Origin: Alisma plantago-aquatica | Lineage: Eukaryota; Streptophyta; Magnoliopsida; Alismatales; Alismataceae | DNA length: 64,000 nt | Assembly: GCA_963693085.1 (NCBI GenBank) | Contig: OY856409.1 | Span: 243,340,558 to 243,404,557 of the forward strand | Direction: 5' to 3' | Part shown: positions 57,441-64,000 of the stretch, piece after piece | How the letters are laid out: every line of letters begins with the position of its first letter | How positions within the stretch are numbered: position 1 is the stretch's first letter | The notes under the pieces: model-generated | What the model saw: the letters and a program-made list of their open reading frames with translations, nothing else | Told to the model about the DNA's origin: nothing | Database searches by the model: none | Program-made: the position numbers and the translations under genes

Positions 57441-57870
57441 AAATTGCCAATCATGCTTTTAAAGACATCAATAATCACCCTAACTTGAAGAACTAGGATT
57501 TTAGGTATAAGAATGACAACACATTATTTGTTGGCCTAGAAACCCGTCCAAGATTTACTCATTACGAGTAAATCTTGGATAGTCCCCAGTTTGGGACTGT
57601 TCTTGAACACCTAATCTCGCTTAGGATGTAAGTGTATAATGTGTATTGGGTTTTCAAGAAAATTTTAGCAGCATTTCCCCGTTTGTTCTCTAAGTACATA
57701 TGTACTTGGAGAACAACGGGGAAATGCTGCCGAAATTTTCTTGAAAACCCAATACACATTATACACTTACTAGTGAGATTAGGTGTTCAAGGATGGGATA
57801 GGTGGTACATGTACATTTATTATATATAAGAATGACATCACATGTATTTGTTAACCCTAGACCGTAATCT
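57441..57870. repeat. 430-bp direct repeat 2 in CACTA intron, with hairpin
   Basis: Second copy of the unit above. Its hairpin (57603-57790) is centred on AAGTACATATGTACTT with essentially no loop. 221 bp separate the two copies. Confidence 0.95.
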
Positions 57871-58028
57871 TGTTGTAATATATACTTGTTTTCTCTTTGA
57901 TCATAGAGCTTTACAATTTTGTTGTGATATATACTTTGTTGTAATAATGTGAACTTTACAATGTGAGATTTACACTTTGAATTACTACTTTACAATGTGA
58001 ACTTTACAATTTGAATGTGAATTTGCAG

Positions 58029-60615
58029 ATGGCTGACCATTCTCCTGATGACCGTGCTGATGACTACTGTGAGGGTGAGGACATCAATGCGCCGCCTCAC
58101 AATGTAAGTTTTAAAAATATATCATATATTTATATCTATATGTCCATTTATAGTTATATCTTGTAAATGTGAATTATTTTGTCAAATTTTAGGTTGATGA
58201 TGCACAAGTACCATCTGAAGCACTTGAGGCACTTGATCAACAACACCAAAAAGTTGACAAGAGAAGGGGCATCACTATGATGAAGAAGTTAATTGCACAA
58301 AAGGGCAATGGACCCAAACTTGTTGTGGATTTCGATAATGCAGGAAATGCATGTGGTGTGAATCGCAATTCATTTATTTCATATCTTGGGTTTGTTACTC
58401 GTAGCCATTGCAGTTGTCTCTTAGATTCTTGGCATAAAGTTTCTAAGGAGAAGAAAAATTTAATATGGAGGGATTTATGCGTGAGTTATTATTAATTTGC
58501 AATTCTATTTTGTAGATTACTAAATTTTTGGATACTAGTTATTAGCAATTCTATTTTGCAGAGTATATTTGAATTGGATGATAAGCTGCATCGTAAATGC
58601 GTGATGCAACACTGTGGGAGAGTCCTAAGGAACTATAGGACAAATCTCACCAGCGAATACATAAAAGAAGCCGACAAGAGGAAGAAGACAACCACTGAAC
58701 AGTGGAACTTCCTGGACAAAGAAGAATGGGACGCGTTTGTCGCTTCAAGACAAACTGATGAATTCAAGGTATTAGGCGTCAGTCTCAATCTCATTAATTA
58801 ATATATGTTGTATTCACTTATTTAAGATTAACATTTAGTGTTACTAACCAAATCATTAATTTGCATACTAACTAGGCCCTCAGTGAGGCACAAAGATCAA
58901 GGCGTGTACTGAATGTGCATGACCACAAAATGGGTCCAAAGGGGTATGTAGGCATTCGCCAAAGACTACAGGCTGAGGCTACTACTTCTCAGTCTGCTGC
59001 TACTCAAGAGTCCTCTACCATAGGTAGCACACCTCTGCCTCGCCATGATGTCTGGATAGCTGGGAGGCAAAATAAGAAGGGAGAAATAACAAAGGCCGCA
59101 ACTTCTGAGGCGGCTGCAAAAATGGTAAAATACAACTCTTACAGCAATCATTCGAATATTGATTATTTGTGTTGTTTACTTAAGTACAAATTTTTGTTTT
59201 GGCGATTAGCGGGAGCTGCACGAGCTGAGGAAACAAGGAAAGTTCATCCCTGAGGGAACAAAGGATGAATTGACAGTTGCTCTGGGTAACCCAGAGCATC
59301 CTGGACGTGTTAGGGCTGCAGGCGCTGGTGTGGGCATCAAATCTTTTTTGGGGTCATCCCAGCGCAAACATGTCCCAAAAGCGGGACTTTCACAAGAAGA
59401 GGTAACATATTCTTTCTTTATAATGTTACTGTAAAAGAGAATTCAAAAATTAGAATTTGACGTTTCTTTTATCCATTTATAGGTGGATAAGCTATTTGAC
59501 AGGAAACTCGAAGAAGCAATGAAAAAGTGGCAGGCATCTCAGACTGCCACTTACCAGACAATACCTACTGCAGACTCTACTCCTACTCCTACTGCAGAGG
59601 TTGGGAGTAATCCTGTAGAACCACCACCTAGCACATCCACTGTAAGTATTATTATGACATAGTAACTAGTTTTTTAATTCAAGATGATACGTATATATGA
59701 AATTGTAGTCGTTTCAAAAAAAGATGGTATGTATATATGTATATAACATTCTTTACACAAAAATTTGTAGGGTTTGAAGCCATGCTGTCTAAAAAGTAAA
59801 GAATATGTCGTGGCAGAGGCGTCGGCTTACCCATCCCTACCAGGGGAAACGTGTCACGGGTCTCGAGTACCAGCTGGTTGGATTCAGGTGAGCCCAATAC
59901 ATATATTCCCCAAGTGGATGGATCTTCCACTGCCATATGCCCACCCAGATTGTGAAACGCTTGGTGAGGCAGTAGGTAGAGTGATATTGTGGCTAAAAGT
60001 GGATGTCTTCTTTACTGATAAGGTATGGTAAATTTACATTACGTTCAATTGTTAGTGTGTGTATATGCTGGCAGTTGATCTGAAATTATATATATATACA
60101 GGTTAAAAAGAAGACACCCACAACATCTAGGCCTCCACTTCCACCTCCTGCATTACCTAGTTGGGTTCCACAGGACCTACCTGTCCCGTTAGGTCCTAAC
60201 TGTAGGGGTAGGGTAGTATGGTTAGGGGAACATGATATAAACTCCCCTATAACTATTTCTTCTGATTCAGATTCTACAGGTCAGTCATACGAAACAAAAC
60301 TATTTATACAAGATATATTGGAGTTGTTTCGATATGATTGGCTAAATACATCTGTGATAGAGCTATGGATAAGGTGAGATATTCTTTATACATCCATATA
60401 CCATGTGTATGATTTGGTGATCTGGTTTCTTATTTATTAATACATGCGTAATTAATACATATTTTGCAGCTACTTAGACAACATATGTGCATATTTTGGA
60501 TTCGAACATGTAGGGTTTTTGATTCCATCCTTGATTAGTCTAGTAGCTAAAGACCCTACATCAGTTCAACAATACTGTTGTGAGTCTTTTTCAAATTTTG
60601 CTGTATGGACCTACT
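58029..60615 (+). CDS. CACTA-encoded protein (transposase_24 / DUF8039 / Ulp1-like), nine exons, 3' end broken
   Basis: The ATG at 58029 follows directly on an acceptor (TTTGCAG). Exons joined at GT/AG: 58029-58103, 58193-58480, 58562-58768, 58876-59124, 59210-59401, 59483-59641, 59771-60022, 60102-60373 and 60470-60615. All junctions keep frame and there is no internal stop, giving about 613 residues. An acidic N-terminus is followed by a transposase_24 (Ptta/En/Spm) region in exons 3-6 (KWNF/QWNFL, RGITMMKKL, KAALSEAQ-like ALSEAQRSRR), a charged linker, and in exon 8 a DUF8039-like block (SKEYVVAEASAYPSLPGE...GWIQVS). Exons 9-10 resemble the start of CACTA Ulp1-like proteases, but the catalytic His/Asp/Cys region is missing. 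A TAA at 60618 may be intronic or in inserted DNA. Role in the host is unknown; such proteins accompany CACTA transposase. Confidence 0.85.
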
Positions 60616-60628
60616 TGTAATTGTTCCA

Positions 60629-60630
<2 letters not shown>

Positions 60631-60704
<74 letters not shown>
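60631..60704. repeat. (TA)37 microsatellite
   Basis: A pure TA run immediately left of the MITE; a shorter TA run (61118-61132) lies on its right. Confidence 0.98.
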
Positions 60705-60705
<1 letters not shown>

Positions 60706-60709
<4 letters not shown>

Positions 60710-61119
60710 GGCAACGATCCAGTGAGAAACATATCTGGTGAGAGCATGAGAGGCATTTGAATAAATCTCCACATAGATCAATTTTTCATAATCCAACCGT
60801 ATAGATTACAAGTATACCTTAATATCTACCTTGTTATAAATTTTTATCACCATCTAATTTGTAGATCATTCACAACAACCAAATATTTTTTGATGCTCTA
60901 TATTGAATTTCAGGCTGACCGTTGGATGTAAAAAGTGTATATTGTACATATGGTCATCTAAATAATGTCTGATTGCAATGATTTTTTGTGAGAAGGTAAA
61001 TGAAATGATGCTTTTTCCATCTATATGGTTGGGTTTTCAAAAACAACTCCCAATTTGTAGTTATTCAAATGCCTCTCAAGCTCTCACCGTAGGATGTTTC
61101 TCACTGGATCACTACCCTA
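60706..61119. mobile_element. MITE inserted in a TA microsatellite (Micron-like)
   Basis: Terminal inverted repeats of about 55-60 bp: ATAGGGCAACGATCCAGTGA at left, and the reverse complement at right begins ATAGGGTAGTGATCCAGTGA. Both continue with GAAACAT, GGTGAGAGC and GAGAGGCATTTGAATAA. A weaker inverted match extends further inward (CCAACCGTATAGAT / CCAACCATATAGAT). Length is about 410 bp with no coding capacity. Size, target and TA flanks resemble the rice Micron family, which inserts into TA microsatellites; family identity by sequence was not checked. Confidence 0.85.
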
Positions 61120-61181
61120 TATATATATATATTAGGTATAAACATTGTGTAACCGTACGATTTCTCACTTTGCTTTTCTCA

Positions 61182-61199
61182 TGGTACCAGAGTAGGCCT
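61182..61199 (+). promoter_or_regulatory. Primer binding site of copia-3
   Basis: TGGTACCAGAGTAGGCC resembles the initiator tRNA-Met PBS TGGTATCAGAGC with one substitution and an extra T. Confidence 0.75.
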
Positions 61200-61653
61200 A
61201 ATTAGGGTGTCACCTCACTCTCTCTCTCTTCCCCTCCCTCCCTTCCCCTCTTCTCTCACCCCACCCCCCTTTGGTCAGTAGGTCATCGTTGCCGCGGTGG
61301 CGTAGCGCACGCCACTGCTGCTATTGGTCTGGCACCACCTCCACATGGCTGGCTTGATCCCACCAAAGTCACCCACCCGCCTCGTCAGTTCCTCCTAGAA
61401 ACTATTTCCTCTAAGCCTCCCACAACTCCCAGGCACTTGTGTGAGCTTTTTTTGGCTCCGTCTACTGCTTCCCCGTGTAGGCCTTTGAACCATTGGGTCT
61501 TTTGTTGTACCTAGGCATAGCCCGTATGTAACTGGTCCATCCAATTTTTCTATTGTGCCTACTGCCACCTAGCTAAGGACCTAGGTGGTCATCTACTATT
61601 TGTAACTACCTTCTACTGCTCGCCTTGGGTGTTGGTGCTTTGCCTCCTATGTC
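61200..61653 (+). other. Copia-3 untranslated leader
   Basis: C/T-rich 450 bp (CTCTCTCTCTCTTCCCC near 61220) between PBS and gag ATG. No coding motif. Confidence 0.65.
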
Positions 61654-62590
61654 ATGGCTTCCTCTCATGACGATCATCACACTCAAGTTACTACTGTCAA
61701 ACTGGATGGGAGCAACTACCAGCATTGGGTATGTTCCATGGAGATTTATGCTAAATCCCAAGGGAAGCATTCTAACCTAACGTGCGATCCACCTCCTACT
61801 CCTTCTCCAATTGTCTACTCCAAGGATATTAAGGCCTATGATGACTGGGTCAAAGATGACTCAACTGTGATTACATGGATTCTCAATAGTAGCGAGACAA
61901 AAATCAGTGTTACCTTACTACGTCTACCTACCATAAAGGCAATGTGGGATTAACTGGCTAACACTTACTTTCATAGTAAAAATCCCAAGAAGGTGCTCAA
62001 CATAAATAAGCAGCTGACTCGTCTACAATTCTTGGGACCTGACCTTGTGCTGATTATTTTTCTGCCTTCAAGGGACTATGGGGTGAATTGGAGACCTACC
62101 ACCCTCTATCGATTGACTTGGCTACCATGCAACATCAACGACAGGAGTTGCAGGTAGTCCAGTTTTTTTTGTGGACTTCCTGAATCTTATGTTGGAGTTG
62201 TGGATCAGATCCTTGCCAGTGATCCACTACCTACATTGCAGAGTGCATTTCAGCACCTTCAAATGACTTTTTGCTTCATCTTATGAGTTAGCTACTGAGA
62301 CTGGAGATACCACTTCCCTAGATGTTTTGTTTGGCCATGGTTGTGGCCGTGGTCATGGTTACTTTCAAGAGAACTTCCCTCATCTTAGAGTTGGAAGGGG
62401 GCATGGTTCGTTTGGATGTGGTGCTACCTTTGGCCCTCCCAATGCTTCTCGTTCTCAGTCTGGTCAGCATTTCTATAATTTCTATGGTTGGTCTAACCAC
62501 ATTGAAGAAAAATGTTGGGAGAAGTATGGAAAACCTGCCTCAGCCAAAGCTTCTACTGGTGTTAATGCTACCTCTGAGATGGCTACCTAG
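61654..62590 (+). pseudogene. Copia-3 gag (degenerate)
   Basis: The start at 61654 gives a copia gag N-terminus (VTTVKLDGSNYQHWVCSMEIYAKSQGK; DDWVKDDSTVITWILNSSE; LPTIKAMWD). A TAA at 61951-61953 stands where Gln is expected; the frame then continues (ANTYFHSKNPKKVLNINKQL) before frameshifts near 62040-62320. In the 62327-62590 frame there is a GR-rich region and a zinc knuckle reading FYNFYGWSNHIEEKCW, in which the first two Cys of CX2CX4HX4C are both Tyr. Inactive. Confidence 0.92.
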
Positions 62591-64000
62591 CCTCAAGCTA
62601 CTGACTCGTCAAGCTATACTACTGCTGATTTCATCCATTGAGGCAGAACACCTACTACTCGAGCATATTGGGTTGTCATCTACTGCTACTATTGGAGCTC
62701 ATGCCACAACCTACTCTAGTTGTGATTCTGCCTTTCTCAGTGCACCCTCGTCTAGTACTGGTAATAGAAAATGGGTGATTGATTTGGGTGCTTCTTCTCA
62801 TATTTCTGGAAATCGGTCCATTTTCTTAAATTTATCTAAACTGATTTCTAAATCATCTGTTATGCTGGCTGATGGCTCCAAATCTGATGTGTATGGGATT
62901 GGTGACATTGTTACTCAATTTCTATTGAAATTATCTCAATATGTGCCTCGTTTTCCTCTAAAATTACTATCTATTAGCAAAATTGTGCGTAGCATGAACT
63001 GTAGTCTCACCTTTGTTCCTGGTACTTGTACTTTTTAGGACCTTCTCATGAGGATGAAGATTTGTGGGGGGCATGAAGGACCTGATGGTCTTTACTATCT
63101 GGATGAATTGAAAAAGATTGGTACCCTGGCTCTTTCTTCAACAATATCATCTTCTGTTTCAGCTTTACAGTGGCATTACAGACTTAGACATCCGTCATCT
63201 GAGAAAATAAAGCATGTCATTTCTGGTGTAGGAATACACAATTTTCAGTGCGAGTCGTGTCAGTTAGGAAAATAGTCTAGAACTATCTATCCTAAACGGT
63301 CTCATATTAGTAGTAAAAATATTTTTGATCTTGTTCATGCAGATGTATGGGGTCCTTGTCATGTTCCAAGTTAATTTGGAAATAAATACTTTATTCTATT
63401 TATTGATGATTTTTCTCATGTCACATGGTTGTTTCTTTTGAAAAATTGGTCCCAAGTATTCCCTATAATAAAATTCTTCTTTGGTGAAATTAAAACTCAG
63501 TATTCTATGATTGCTAAAATTCTGAGAATAGATACTGGTTTGGAATTTGTTTAGAAAGAAGTTGAGTTGTTTTGTCATTTTGTTGGTACTATTCATAAAC
63601 CATCATGTGCCTATACACCTCAACAAAATGGAGTTGCAGAGAGTAAAAATAGACATTTACTTGAGGTTGCTAGAACCATCATGCTACACTCTACTGTTCC
63701 TAGACAGTTTTGGCCAGAAGCCATTTTGACTGCTTGTTTTCTAATTAATCGAATGCCTTCTTCTGTGATTGGTAACAAGATTCCTATATAGGTTCTACAA
63801 CCTATTGTCCCTCTCTTTTCTATAGCTCCATGAATATTTGGATCTACCTGCTTTGTGCGCCTACTTGGACTAAATTATGACAAATTATCTCCTAGAGTAG
63901 AAAAATGCATTTTCTTTGGTTATTCATGTACTCAAAAAGGGTATAGGTGTTATAGTCCTACTACTAAAAACTGATTCATGAGTAGTGAAATAGTATTCTT
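62591..64000 (+). pseudogene. Copia-3 pol: protease and integrase (degenerate, runs off window)
   Basis: One frame carries the protease active site (WVIDLGASSHISGN, with DLGA instead of DSGA), MLADGSKSDVYGIGDI and the pre-integrase zinc finger (WHYRLRHPS...CESCQLGK). The integrase core follows with HADVWGP, FIDDFSHVTW, RIDTGLEF, YTPQQNGVAESKNRHLLEVARTIM and FWPEAILTACFLINRMPSS, so the D, D, E triad is present. At least seven in-frame stops interrupt it (63036, 63273, 63372, 63552, 63789 and beyond). RT and RNase H are beyond the window. It is cut only by the window edge. Confidence 0.93.

Larger units (their letters stand above)
55657..60615 (+). mobile_element. CACTA (En/Spm) DNA transposon, left part, right end not seen
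   Basis: It starts CACTACTACAGAAATGGC, the CACTA terminal inverted repeat, inside Athila RNase H. About 500 bp of palindromic subterminal repeats follow, then a GC-rich leader exon, a 1.5-kb first intron with two hairpins, and a multi-exon gene of the CACTA transposase_24 / DUF8039 / Ulp1-like kind. The right terminus is not in the window: the gene is broken near 60615 by a (TA)n tract, a MITE and copia-3. No TNPD-like (tnp2) transposase is visible, so either it lies beyond the window or this copy is non-autonomous. Confidence 0.9.
60616..61181 (+). repeat. Possible short 5' LTR of copia-3 containing a (TA)n tract and a MITE
   Basis: If the LTR begins at TGTAATTGTTCC (60616) and ends TTTTCTCA just before the PBS (61182), it is TG...CA and, without the MITE, roughly 150 bp, a size known for copia elements. 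The GTATAAACATTGTGTAACCGTACG segment is typical of the end of copia LTRs. The left boundary is a guess; no second LTR is available for comparison. Confidence 0.4.

Noticed and set aside
60556..60796. Open frames encoding long Tyr-Ile runs (also 35938-36177)
   Set aside because: Translations of (TA)n microsatellites.
62322..62600. N-terminal half of a 238-codon frame
   Set aside because: The true gag frame here is the one with the GR-rich region and zinc knuckle (62327-62590). Only the C-terminal half, from about 62770, is real protease sequence.

Overview
This window is plant nuclear DNA, almost certainly from an angiosperm, and consists nearly entirely of nested transposable elements. The evidence is chromodomain-type and Athila-type Ty3/gypsy elements, three Ty1/copia elements, an RTE-type LINE with a (CAT)n end, an L1-type LINE remnant, a CACTA (En/Spm) DNA transposon with a spliced gene, and a MITE sitting in a TA microsatellite. 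I see no bacterial-style operon, RNA gene, CRISPR array or single-copy host gene. The sequence does not fix a genus.

Block 1 (1-22967) is a copia element (copia-1, minus strand) that is the oldest layer. A chromodomain gypsy element ('gypsy A', plus strand) inserted into its reverse transcriptase; only gypsy A's RNase H, integrase and 3' LTR (9836-14197) lie in the window. A 7.8-kb non-coding LTR element (LARD-like, minus strand, 517-8321) then inserted into gypsy A. A separate solo LTR of the gypsy A family (16053-20407, target duplication AGTAT) lies in the copia-1 integrase. At the LARD and the solo LTR, conceptually removing the insert and one target duplication returns the host frame, which fixes the boundaries.

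Block 2 (22968-34013) has 1.9 kb of unrecognised AT-rich DNA, the zinc-binding tail of an L1-type LINE, and a complete but dead copia element (copia-2, minus strand) with two LTRs, PBS, PPT and degenerate gag-pol. Most of its gag is deleted.

Block 3 (34014-64000) starts with 1.5 kb of unrecognised DNA, then an Athila/Tat-type gypsy arrangement of LTR - short internal region - LTR - gag/RT. The second Athila LTR is split by an RTE LINE (41438-46380, minus strand), itself split by a copia-like solo LTR (41624-43228, target duplication CTTAC). The Athila RNase H is split by a third, longer gypsy A-family solo LTR (50117-55583, minus orientation, target duplication GTCGT), then cut by a CACTA transposon at 55657. 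The CACTA has palindromic subterminal repeats, a GC-rich leader exon, a first intron with two long near-perfect hairpins, and nine coding exons joinable without a stop or frameshift. It breaks off at a (TA)n tract holding a ~410-bp inverted-repeat MITE, followed by copia-3 (plus strand), which runs off the window.

Most reading frames are dead. In gypsy A every one of ten premature stops is explained by C-to-T change (eight TAG consistent with CAG, two TGA consistent with CGA), as expected for long-methylated plant DNA. The least decayed and most interesting unit is the CACTA transposon with its intronic hairpins.
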